Shown: piece after piece, positions 29,981-39,152 of the stretch
Layout: the number at the start of each line of letters is the position of its first letter
How positions within the stretch are numbered: position 1 is the first letter of the stretch
NCBI GenBank assembly: GCA_033439795.1
Contig: JAUTDP010000002.1
Location: 3,658,001-3,722,000, forward strand
DNA from: Sordaria brevicollis
Taxonomy: Eukaryota; Ascomycota; Sordariomycetes; Sordariales; Sordariaceae
Direction: 5' to 3'
Length of the DNA: 64,000 bases
Made by a program: the position numbers and the translations under genes
Notes under the pieces: generated by a model
The model's database searches: none
Told to the model about the DNA's origin: nothing
What the model saw: the letters and a program-made list of their open reading frames with translations, nothing else

Positions 29981-32286
29981 ATGTTTCCAACTACTACCAC
30001 ATTCCTTTTTCTGTCATCATTCATTTTCTTTTCTTTCACCTCTGCTCTTATAGACACTGCATCTTTAGGCGTCAAGTTTCCATCTCCTAGTGCTTTACCA
30101 GTTCTTACTCTTCCATATGGTTCTTACCGAGCATCGAGCTACCGATCCAACAGCGATATGTGAGTGTTTCTGAAGTCGTATTTTTCCCCCTTTCTCGCTT
30201 CGTGTTCAACGCTGACACAAACGCCAGATACGTATTTCGCAACATTCGCTATGCCGCTCCTCCGATAGGCGACCTCCGTTGGGCGAAACCTGCACCGCCA
30301 CAACTCAACAACACCATCCAAGACGGCAGCTATGGACCGCAATGTATTCAAACTGCAGTGTCTGGACTGAACCTGATGGGACCAGGGAACAAGTCTCCAA
30401 TCGGTGCTGCCATCAATCAGTTGTATGCTTCTCGCCCATATTTCAAATTCATGTAGTCTCTTCAAGCTTGCTGACATCTAGCACCGCTCATGAAACAGTC
30501 TAGGAGGACTTCCCATTCCCCTCTTCCGTGGCGGTTCCGAGGACTGTCTTTTCCTAGACCTGTACGTCCCCGGCAAGACACTCCGTGATATCGGCGCTTC
30601 CAAGAAACCTTCCAACCTACCAGTAGCATTTTGGATCCACGGCGGCGCCTACCTCTTTGGCTCAAAGGAGTCTCTCCAACCCTTCTTCTACGATGGCAGT
30701 TCGCTCCTCACCCAGTCGGTCCCGAACCCGGGCTCCATGATCTTTGTGTCCATCAACTATCGCCTCGGCACTTACGGCTGGCTCGCCGGCACCTCAATGG
30801 AGAATGCAGCGGTTCCCAATGTCGGGTTGCATGACCAAAGAGCCGCTCTTCAGTGGGTGAAGGATTACATTAGCCTCGTGGGCGGTGACCCAAAACGTGT
30901 GACGGCGATGGGGGAGTCGGCAGGAGCCGGGTCGATTATGCATCACTTGGTGGCCGAGAGTGGGAAGCTCGACCCGATGTTCCAAAGAGCCATCTTGCAG
31001 AGTCCAGCGTATCAGATGGCGTGGGATCGGAACGGTACCGTGGAAAGCATCTTCAAAAAGTTTGGCGGATTGGCAGGATGCGGTTCGGGCTCTGGCAAAG
31101 CAGTGGTTGATTGCCTCCGAAAAGTCTCGCCGGATGCGCTTGCAAAGGCCAACGCCGCGCTCCAAGCCTCGCAGACGCCCGGAACCTTTGCTGTTGGTCC
31201 GACTCCTGATGGGAAGTTCATTCGCCAAATGCCGCTCTTGGAACTCGCGCAGGGTAACTTCTGGAAGGGGGCATCCGGTAATGAAATGAGCCTGGTGGTG
31301 TCGCACGTCAAGGATGAGTCAAGTCTCTTTGTGAGCGGCGCTATCAGGACGAACGAACAGTTCTCTGGCTTTCTCGATGCCATCTTTCCGAAATACGCGA
31401 GGGAGGGCGGGCAAGCCAAGAAGGTTGAAGAGTTCTACCCGGTGCCGGGCAAGAAGAGCTCCGATGGGAAGAGGAAATATGACAGTCAGGCAACGAGGAT
31501 GGCGGCGTTCATGAGGGACAGTTGCTTTACGTGCAACGTGAGATGTGAGTGATACAATTTTCTTTCTTTTGTGTTGCTAAGCCCTTGCCATACAAGAAAC
31601 ACAGCATCATGTACCCTTTCCCACTCCTGTCGTCCTATGCGCAACACTCAAGCGAGTCACTTGTATCACATCCAGTCGCGCCTGGTGAAACTCCTAAGCT
31701 CGGGTTCAACAGCCTTAAAACCAACGTCATGCCATCCTCCACCAACCACCATCGCCAACCTCGTAACGCCATGCTAACCATCCACATTCACCCTCCAGAC
31801 CTAGCAGAAGCCTACACACCCTCAAGAACCTATCTCATGCAATACTCCGTCTTCCCATACCTACACGCGACCGACCTACTTCCGACTTTCTTCACCTCCA
31901 CACCCGCCTCACCCTCGTCATCCTCCCAACCCCAAACCATCCTCGACTGCCTCTCCACCTTCTTCGCCCCCGCCCTCGCGCCCTTTGTTTCGGGCATCAG
32001 CATGGCCATGCAAAGCTACTTTGCCTCCTTCATCGTCAGCGGCGACCCGAACAAGTATCGCAAAGGACTGTTAAACCTGCCGCCCGTGATTAGCTGGGGG
32101 AGACCTTCTGGTGTTGCTACTGCCGGATCAAAGACGGCTAGTAGCGAAGAAAGACTAGGAGGTGTGCTAAATGTTGGTGATTGGGGGTTTACCACGGTTA
32201 GTGATGACCAGAATGAGAGGACGCCTTGCGAGTTTTGGAAGGGGTTTGCGAGGGAGGTTACGGAGGCGGGGGATTATGATGTTTGA
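29981..32286 (+). CDS. Secreted type-B carboxylesterase/lipase
   Basis: Alpha/beta-hydrolase of the cholinesterase/Candida rugosa lipase family, hydrolysing carboxylic esters outside the cell. Four exons: 29981-30159, 30228-30422, 30499-31544 and 31799-32286, giving 635 residues. A signal peptide is evident (MFPTTTTFLFLSSFIFFSFT, cleavage near Ala22). The oxyanion-hole motif is WIHGGAYLFGS. The nucleophile elbow GESAGAGS has Ser265, and the acidic residue is probably the Glu in KDESSLF. The catalytic His is His496 in LHATDLLPTFF. SEDCLFLD is the family's second signature. The third intron is long (254 nt) with a TGCTAAC branch site. A Ser/Pro-rich insertion follows the catalytic His region. 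All catalytic residues are present, so activity is expected; substrate unknown. Confidence 0.9.
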
Positions 32287-32828
32287 GGAAAAAGTCATGT
32301 CAATGTTCCGCATCAAGGTTGAACATACAAACCTTGAAAGGAAATAGTCATAGCTAAACGTTTATGACACCACTAATGTTTAATTCACTAATACTATCGA
32401 GACAAGATGTTGCTGGCTATAGAGTATAGGTGACATTGCGGAAAAGATCCAAGAAGACAAAGGGCTACAAGAGAGGTCGTCAAGGACAGTCAGGTAATGA
32501 TGAAGATACAAGATATAATTGCTCGCCAAATTGCGTAGATACTCTCAGATTAACCACACCAACAATCTAGTCAGGTTTTCCAACCCAAAACCCCAAGGTA
32601 TCCTACCCTCAATCTCTTCTCTCCCAGTACACACTCAAACCAAACATTTCGCAAAGTGGCAACGCCCCTGGTAAGACATTTCCCTCCCTCTTGAACTCTG
32701 TCCCGTAGGTAGGCATAATGTCGATGGCAATTAGGTTATATTGTAGGAAGCTTAGCTATCTCTACCCCTATCATTGTCGAGTGTCGAGGGAGATAACCCC
32801 GTCGACATTGGGAAAGTGCAGTTTTCCA
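32287..32828. other. Convergent spacer
   Basis: It lies between the stop codons of the esterase and the minus-strand gene at 32829. No gene or repeat seen. Confidence 0.55.
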
Positions 32829-33524
32829 TCACCACTCGTCATCGTCATCGTCATCGGGGGTCAACAACATGGAGTCGCTAACAGATGAGGTGCTGGGAGT
32901 CCTTCCGCCGCTCGAGGTTCCGCTCGAGTTTTCGCTTGCGTCATTCTCCGACGCCTGGGTCAAGTTCTTCTCTTGGGGCTGTTGTTCTCCAGCTGTGTCG
33001 TTCAGGTTCTCAACGCCCAAGATCTGCGCAACGTCGCCCAGACTTTTCTGCCAGGCCTCGCGGCGGGATTGGTCGGTGTCGTTTTCGGCAAAGAATGTAG
33101 CGAAGGAGCTAAACTTTTGCCACATATCGGGCTTTCCTTTGGCTCCTTGTGCTTGGCTGTTGTTGTTTGGCTGGCGGGAAGGGCCGGCCCGAGCAGCAGC
33201 AGCATCAGGTTGGGGAGCAGGGGCTCGAGAGGGGATACGCTGAGACCTTTCCTCGAGGATTTTGCCGAACTGGTTATCGAAGGGGTTGAACTCCTTGTCG
33301 TGATTGTACTCTGAGCCACCACTTTGCTGAAGCACCTGGTTCATCCTGTGAAGCGGGGGTCTCACAGGCTGAGGATCATGCTGGACCTCGTTGGGCACAG
33401 GGGCAGGTTGGACCGGCAGGGAAGGGGTCATTGGTTCGTAGAGGTAAAACCGAATCTCACTCCACAGCTCGTCGTAGCAACCATCTAACATGTTGTTAAG
33501 GGTTTGTTGGGCGGAGGTAGGCAT
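32829..33524 (-). CDS. Disordered hypothetical protein with acidic tail, 231 aa
   Basis: Unrecognised. The first 35 residues (MPTSAQQTLNNMLDGCYDEL, then WSEIRFYLYEP) form a likely helical, conserved-looking segment. A Pro/Gln-rich region follows. A second structured patch contains FNPFDNQFGKILEERSQR and MWQKFSSFATFFAEND. After that comes a Ser/Asn/Thr-rich region, and the tail is a run of aspartates ending DDEW. There is no signal peptide or membrane segment. Function unknown. Confidence 0.65.
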   Translation of the reverse strand: MPTSAQQTLNNMLDGCYDELWSEIRFYLYEPMTPSLPVQPAPVPNEVQHDPQPVRPPLHRMNQVLQQSGGSEYNHDKEFNPFDNQFGKILEERSQRIPSRAPAPQPDAAAARAGPSRQPNNNSQAQGAKGKPDMWQKFSSFATFFAENDTDQSRREAWQKSLGDVAQILGVENLNDTAGEQQPQEKNLTQASENDASENSSGTSSGGRTPSTSSVSDSMLLTPDDDDDDEW

Positions 33525-34180
33525 GGTGACAAGTGTTTGGTTCGGCAGGTTCAGGTTGGATGATGAAGAATAGAGAAGGAAGAAGGAATGTACGGTTTGC
33601 TATCCCAGATTGGTTGATGTTGAGCTTTTTATGAGATTTAGAATTCAAGAACGTCCTGCATTCTTTTCATTGATTTTTTCTTGTCGCATGTTCATATGTT
33701 GGTCTGTCCAATATTCTCTTTTTTTTTTTTTTTTATCTCGCAGCGGAATGAAGCTTAGAGTGCTGCTTATGTGCAGTCTAGGACGCATGATACCACACAT
33801 GCTGTTTCTCTAATATTCAACTGCAAAATATGCAATCGCAGCACCTGAAAAGTATTGAATACATTGCCGTACCTGGACATAATTGCACGATAGTTACTCG
33901 GGCTCACGAACGTAGCGCCAACTCACAGATATCTGCACCGAATAAAGCACATGAAGCGAGATATGCCCTTGCCCCCATGTTCTTGTACATGGATTCCATC
34001 CGCATGCGAAAGCACTTTCAGTTCTATTAGATTCTGTGAGGGGGAAGCAAAGGAAGAAATAAATAAATAAAAAACCAAAAGAACGTATAAGTAAATGTTT
34101 CCCTCAAGACCTTGATTTTCACTAACCTTCACACAAACAACAACACGAACAACAAGACGAACAACAAGACGAACAACGAC
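33525..34180. other. Divergent spacer with T-run and repetitive leader
   Basis: It separates two divergent genes. A T-run lies at about 33718-33734. A seven-codon upstream ORF (34095-34115) and a run of AACAACAAGACG-type units (34136-34205, partly inside the next gene) form the leader of the gene at 34181. Confidence 0.5.
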
Positions 34181-34822
34181 ATGAACAACAACATTAACAA
34201 CATCATAAACGATTACACAACCAACGGAGAGTTCATCCTCCAGCATCTTTCCAAGATGGAAATGGAGATCTCTCCGACAACAATGGTCTTTAGTCCAACA
34301 AAGCAATGGAGCCTCTCACCAGGAAGTTTCCTCATTACACCCGATCGTGATTTTTCCTTGGTTTCTGGCCACACTCTCGCTAGCTGGAATGTTGAGTTTG
34401 CGAAATGGGCCCCGGGATCCGAGCACATCGGTCAGGTTGCTACACCATCAGGCCGAAATGTTCTCGCGATCGGATTTGTGCAAGCCAAGGTGAACATGAC
34501 GGTTCGTTTTGCTTTTGGCGCGGCCGACAACACGGAAGTGGCCGGTTTCAAAGACGTAGTAAGTTTCCTGGTATACCAAGAGGAGCCTTCCTCAGCAGAC
34601 GGGGTATTCTCAATGGGACGATGCAGCCTCTTATGCTGTCGTGGTTGGTTTCGGCCCGCAAGTCTCCCGGTCACATTGTTCTTAGGTCAGGGGGGCCACC
34701 AGCAGCAACGGTCACAGCAGACAAACACCAATGGAAACGCCATGAATTCCAATCCTGACAGCGGAAGCAACACCAGCATTGGCATGAATAACTGGGGGCA
34801 CCTATACACAATAGAAGAGTGA
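34181..34822 (+). CDS. Hypothetical protein with possible degenerate retropepsin-like fold, 213 aa
   Basis: No family recognised with confidence. The first ATG in frame is 34181; the frame is open further upstream but without ATG. After an Asn-rich start there is a helix (GEFILQHLSKMEMEIS). Then comes FLITPDRDFSLVSGHTLASW, VATPSGRNVLAIGFVQAKV, and FLVYQEEPSSADGVFSMGR. The order of these pieces is hydrophobic strand, polar loop with DFSLVS, helix, strand with TPSG, and final strand. It resembles retropepsin-like aspartyl proteases, where the first loop would carry DTG; here that triad is absent. The C-terminal 45 residues are Gln/Asn/Ser-rich. The gene has relatives in layout at 36222 and 38433. 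The fold is an inference. Confidence 0.5.
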   Translation: MNNNINNIINDYTTNGEFILQHLSKMEMEISPTTMVFSPTKQWSLSPGSFLITPDRDFSLVSGHTLASWNVEFAKWAPGSEHIGQVATPSGRNVLAIGFVQAKVNMTVRFAFGAADNTEVAGFKDVVSFLVYQEEPSSADGVFSMGRCSLLCCRGWFRPASLPVTLFLGQGGHQQQRSQQTNTNGNAMNSNPDSGSNTSIGMNNWGHLYTIEE

Positions 34823-36221
34823 AAGAAAACCCCTACCTGAGTCAAGAAGCTCCGCGTTGGCATACACCTCCTTGTATACGCCTCACCGGCAAACGACGCC
34901 TCCAGTCGGCTGGCCAACTTCCAATGGTATGATCAATCTTCCAACTACTGTTCCGACCCAACTCTCGCAAGATCGGACACCAACTGAGAAGCAAAGAAGG
35001 ATCGAACATAATGTCTTAGTCAAACCATTCACCACCCCATGAGTCAACCCAAAGAGCTGTCGGAGTTGCCTGCCCCAACGCAGTCGCCCATATGAGATCA
35101 GTTGATGAGAGAAGAGACTTTGCCTTGGTCTGGGAGACTTCCGGGTCTTCCTTCCCCATCAATCATTACCCGATGAGAGCAAGGATGGGACATAGAGATA
35201 CACAGAGGGAGAAAGCGGGTTGGAGTCGCGGGAAAACATATGTCGTTGGTTTATCTTTTCCTTTGTTGAGATTGGTTATCCAGTACACTCGTTAGCATCC
35301 AGAATACAGGAACGCTCTACTATGAGGATTTGGCTTTGTGAAGACTAGGCAGTGCCTCAAAACAAGAAGTAGTTCGTATGCCCCATGTCGAGGGGGAAGA
35401 ATCCAAGCGATGAGGAAGGATAAAGTGTCTTCGGCTTACCAAAAGGCGATGTGCGTGGCGATGTACATTGCATGGCCTGTATTCTGTGTTACCCCTGTTG
35501 CGGGGGATGCCTTTCTGTAGGACATTCCACTTTGAGCGGGAATGCAAACGGAATAATACATGCAGTAGAGCGAATACAGAAGTGAACTTGAAATTTTGGC
35601 TGTTGTGACTTAAGCTATCTGTCATGACGTTGCCAATCAAGCGTCTTAGTATTAAATTTTGTGCATCACCCATGGTTATCGATGTCTTTCTCCTCTCTAT
35701 TTTGGAGAGGACCAAGCACACACGATGCATGTGCACCGACAAAGGCTGGAAAGGAAATTGACCCACAAATAGAGGTAATATCACGATGGTGATGAAAGCA
35801 TGTCGATGTTTTAATACATGTATTTTACGCCGATCCACTTTTCTCTGGGACGAGTGCTTTGGGCCTGGACACGGACGGCAGACACTCGCGCATTGCTCAA
35901 CATTCAACACAGAAGAGAAGAAAAGCATGTTATGAGTTGGGATAACCATGAATAAGCTAGAAAAGTCAAAAGTCGTATAGACGAGGAAAAGAGAACTGCC
36001 AATCCAGTAAGTCAACATGAACCCAGCCAGACACCTATGGACACCATCATGGCGGCGTGATACGGCCGAGCGAAAGGGACAGAGAGAAAGAGATAGGTGA
36101 CGAAGGAGTGTGGAACGACACCACCCCAATTGCTGTGAGGAGAAAGAGAAGTAGATCTTGAGCGAACATCAGCCGATTAAAGCCGACGGAAGACAACTTG
36201 AAGAATAACACCCCTCTCTAC
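34823..36221. other. Convergent spacer, 1.4 kb
   Basis: No supported gene. An 810-base open frame on the minus strand (35320-36129) begins without ATG and has no domain, so I do not call it. Confidence 0.5.
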
Positions 36222-37034
36222 TCAAAACCTCGCCCGCCCATTTGGCTCCCAAGCATCAGGAATATCCTTCGCTCGCTCCATTAGAGCCATCATTGTGCTC
36301 ATGTCTCCATTGCGTGCATAGAGAGCTTCGGCTTCCTTCCTTTGCTCTTTGAGTGACGCGATGATCATCTCCAAGCCGCTTGGGGTAGTATGCTGTGCGG
36401 GCTGATGTTTATCGTTCCATGAGCCAGGGACTGGCGTGTTTGCGTCTGTATCGTGGTCGTAGCCCTCAATGAATTCTTCTGCTGTTTCGTTTTTGGTGGT
36501 GGTAGATTCTGATGAAGCTTCCGATCGTTGGTCCTTGACATCATCAACCCGAGAAGCAAGCGCGCGTGGCACGTGGGCGGTGATGCCCGGCTGCTGCTGC
36601 ATGTTAAGCTGCAGAGAAGAAGAAGAACTGGTAGCGACCTGCTCCAACAACTTCTTGGCCCAGTTCAGGCCGCCGCTGAAGCTCAAATCCGGTGTTGATG
36701 TGGATTCCGTGGTGAGGAGAAGATGCCGAGTAGTTATTTTGGGACCGTTCAACGCTTCGAAACCGGGAAATACCCATTCGATCTTGAAAAAGCATTCTGC
36801 TTCTTCTTCCGCGTCTGCCACCATCGCCAAGTATTCTCCAATAGGCTTCCCCGTGAGGAGGGAGAGGAAGCGAGCCGATACGGTGTTGACACCCCCGGGC
36901 TCATGAGTGGAGACCTCGACTTGGTGGTTTAGAACGGTGGCTGGTGTACCATCATCGTCGGAGCCGAATCTAGAAACGTGTAGAATGCATATGGTGTCCG
37001 GTTTTTTCTGTCTATCGTGTGAGCTCGTGATCAA
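36222..37034 (-). CDS. Hypothetical protein, possible degenerate retropepsin-like fold, N terminus unresolved
   Basis: The frame is open to 37034 but lacks an ATG before mid-protein, so the true start is probably in an upstream exon. Candidate acceptors are GATAGACAG near 37011 and CGTTTCTAG near 36970. The N-terminal half has VNTVSARFLSLLTGKPIGEY, then CFFKIEWVFPGFEAL, then ITTRHLLLTTES and STPDLSFSGGLNWAKKLL. That succession matches the pattern of retropepsin-like domains in fungi: an INVIS-type loop, a W-containing strand, and a terminal D-L-x-x-G strand. The catalytic DTG is not present. The C-terminal part is disordered, then helical (LEMIIASLKEQRKEAEALYA). Not recognised by name. The coding status is likely, the fold inferred. 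Confidence 0.55.
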   Translation of the reverse strand: MITSSHDRQKKPDTICILHVSRFGSDDDGTPATVLNHQVEVSTHEPGGVNTVSARFLSLLTGKPIGEYLAMVADAEEEAECFFKIEWVFPGFEALNGPKITTRHLLLTTESTSTPDLSFSGGLNWAKKLLEQVATSSSSSLQLNMQQQPGITAHVPRALASRVDDVKDQRSEASSESTTTKNETAEEFIEGYDHDTDANTPVPGSWNDKHQPAQHTTPSGLEMIIASLKEQRKEAEALYARNGDMSTMMALMERAKDIPDAWEPNGRARF

Positions 37035-38432
37035 TTGGCTTTCTTGGCCGGGGGGTTACTGGTTTTTGCTGACGTTATTGCTTCCATCGTTGCTTCCGTT
37101 GGGGCAACTGGTGGTGTCTGCTATTGTCAACGGTCTTCCAATGCGTCGGCATGGCATTATGGCTGGAAGAATGAACGAAGTTCGTCGAACACATCCCAAA
37201 CATGAATGATGGTTCTACAAAAGAGGCCATGAGCAAGTGGTAACTTAATTATACATGTGTGTCCCGGAGTTTTTCACGCTCTTTTTTTTTTCCCTGTATG
37301 CAGGGTCTTCCATCACCGAGCTCCCTGCATTCGCTTTCGGTTCTTTCTGCAGAAACACGTTAGCTGGGATGATTGTATTACATCCGGTTCTCCGTTCTAA
37401 AACAAAATTTGGACGTAGGGGGGATGGCTTCAAAACAAGCCCCGATGAACTAACAAACCAGATCCTCTATGTATGCAGAGGGAATTAATGGCAGACCCCT
37501 TCATTCTGGAAGTCATAATCCCATTCGTAGCGTTGATGCCGGTGCTGAAGTATAACGCCGGCAATCCCTCCCGTGTTGATTCTCAGGACTCTGTGAATGG
37601 TCCATTTTACTTTCGGTGCCTTTAATTCATGCTAGGTTATCATTGGTTAAAATTCAGTCCTTCAAACATCAGCGACACATGATTGGTCATTATTACCCCT
37701 GCAATGACACTTCCGCATTCTTGGGTCGACCGAGTCCGACGACAAGTCGTTCGTTACACCAAACAACCAATGTATCGGTCTATATCTGCTGCATCATTAT
37801 TTGCCCTTCAACTTTCGGGTCAACTATATCCCTGTGAGCCATACGTTTCATGAACGAATTTCGATGTAGTTGCTATGATGACACTGATTGCTCCAAGGGA
37901 AATAGAAACAGATGCCGAATCTTTATCCGTGATTGGAAGTTATTGCATTTCACCGATGTTGTTCTGCTGTTGGTGTGACGTAAAAGCAGGTATCACCGGT
38001 TGATCAGTTGGGCTAGGGTGGTCTCGATGACTGTGTTTGCTATATATATTTGCTTGATGCTGTGTATATGCGTATGCTTCTACTCAATTTCTTTTCTTTT
38101 TTGCCATGTCAACGCAAACTGCTCGCCTTCTCGCAACCCCATTCCTTCGTACAAACCATTACATAATCATACAAGAAACTTGGTCACATCTCCCTCCATG
38201 ATAACTCCCCTCCAAGTTTCTATAACCTCCCAGCCCCAAGCCAAACATGATGTGAAGGTAACGACAGTATTAGAAGAGTTGTAGATGAGCAAACGTGACG
38301 ATCCAGTGTGCAAAAGAACGTGAGTGTGCGTGTAAGCATGATGTGGATGGAGGAAACCGAAGCCATGCGGAGAGCCGACGTCTAGGAGGTCGAAATCTGT
38401 GTTGTAAGTCCTACCCCCAGGCGGCATCATCG
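37035..38432. other. Intergenic spacer, 1.4 kb
   Basis: It lies between two minus-strand genes. The part nearest 37035 must contain the missing first exon of the gene at 36222; ATG candidates lie on the minus strand around 37090-37160. The remainder shows nothing I can support. Confidence 0.45.
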
Positions 38433-39152
38433 TCAAGGGCCATACGAGTGAATGAATCCCATTGCTGACGCACCACCAGATCTCCATTTGCCTTCGTTGA
38501 AGATCACGTCGACCCATGATCCTCCAAAGATCACAGCAACGCCAGAACCAATCTGTTCTAGAACAATCGCTTGGACGGGGACCCATGGCGATCCGTATTG
38601 CAGGTGCGGGAGTGAGAAGAACATGTTGACTTGGCGACAGGCAAGCAGACTGCCTTGGGGCGTTTCAAAAACCAGAGGTTCATTGTTGGGCAAAAACGCT
38701 GCCTGTAGTCCCAAGGCGTCGAGCCATTCGGCAGAGATGAAGCACCGGTCGGGCCAGTGCCGGCTGATGAGGGCCATGTTTGGCAAGTTCAGTGAAGACC
38801 CATTACTGCCGTGCTCAATGGTGATGTTGACCCTGTATGTGGGAGGGCTTTGGTTGTACCACATCACATGAAGGTGTTGTGCTGTGGTTCCGACACAGAT
38901 CAGACTCTTCGGCACTAGGATATCTTGTTGAGCATATCCGGTAGAGGTAGAGCCCGAAGAGGCGTTTGCTGTAAGCATTCCGCAGCTTTGAGAGTGAGGG
39001 TAATGCTGTTGGTCGCCAGAATGAGAGTTGTCTTGTTGGCCGACGTCTTGTTTGGGAGCTATCTTGACTGGCTGTGAAGGGTACTGAACCGGGTCCCTCC
39101 GAGGCCTTCCCGGTCCGCGTCCCGTTGGCTTTGCTGGGAGTTGATTTTCCAT
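38433..39152 (-). CDS. AT-hook protein with retropepsin-like C-terminal region, 239 aa
   Basis: Not named. The N terminus carries an AT-hook (TGRGPGRPRRDP, core GRPRR at about residues 15-19), a minor-groove DNA-binding motif. A Gln/Ser-rich linker follows. The C-terminal half (about 90-230) reads SLICVGTTAQHLHVMWYN, then MALISRHWPDRCFISAEWLD, LVFETPQGSLLACRQVNMFF and VAVIFGGSWVDVIF. This resembles a retropepsin-like domain: the strand ALI would normally lead into DTG or DSG, CFISAEWL matches the following loop and helix, ETPQG the flap region, and VIFGGSW the DVILGxDW strand. The catalytic aspartate motif is replaced by SRHWPD. A DNA-bound, non-catalytic domesticated protease fold is possible; that is inference. 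Confidence 0.6.
   Translation of the reverse strand: MENQLPAKPTGRGPGRPRRDPVQYPSQPVKIAPKQDVGQQDNSHSGDQQHYPHSQSCGMLTANASSGSTSTGYAQQDILVPKSLICVGTTAQHLHVMWYNQSPPTYRVNITIEHGSNGSSLNLPNMALISRHWPDRCFISAEWLDALGLQAAFLPNNEPLVFETPQGSLLACRQVNMFFSLPHLQYGSPWVPVQAIVLEQIGSGVAVIFGGSWVDVIFNEGKWRSGGASAMGFIHSYGP

Noticed and set aside
35320..36129. A 269-codon minus-strand frame
   Set aside because: It begins without an ATG (TTG), shows no domain, and has the amino-acid mix of non-coding DNA.
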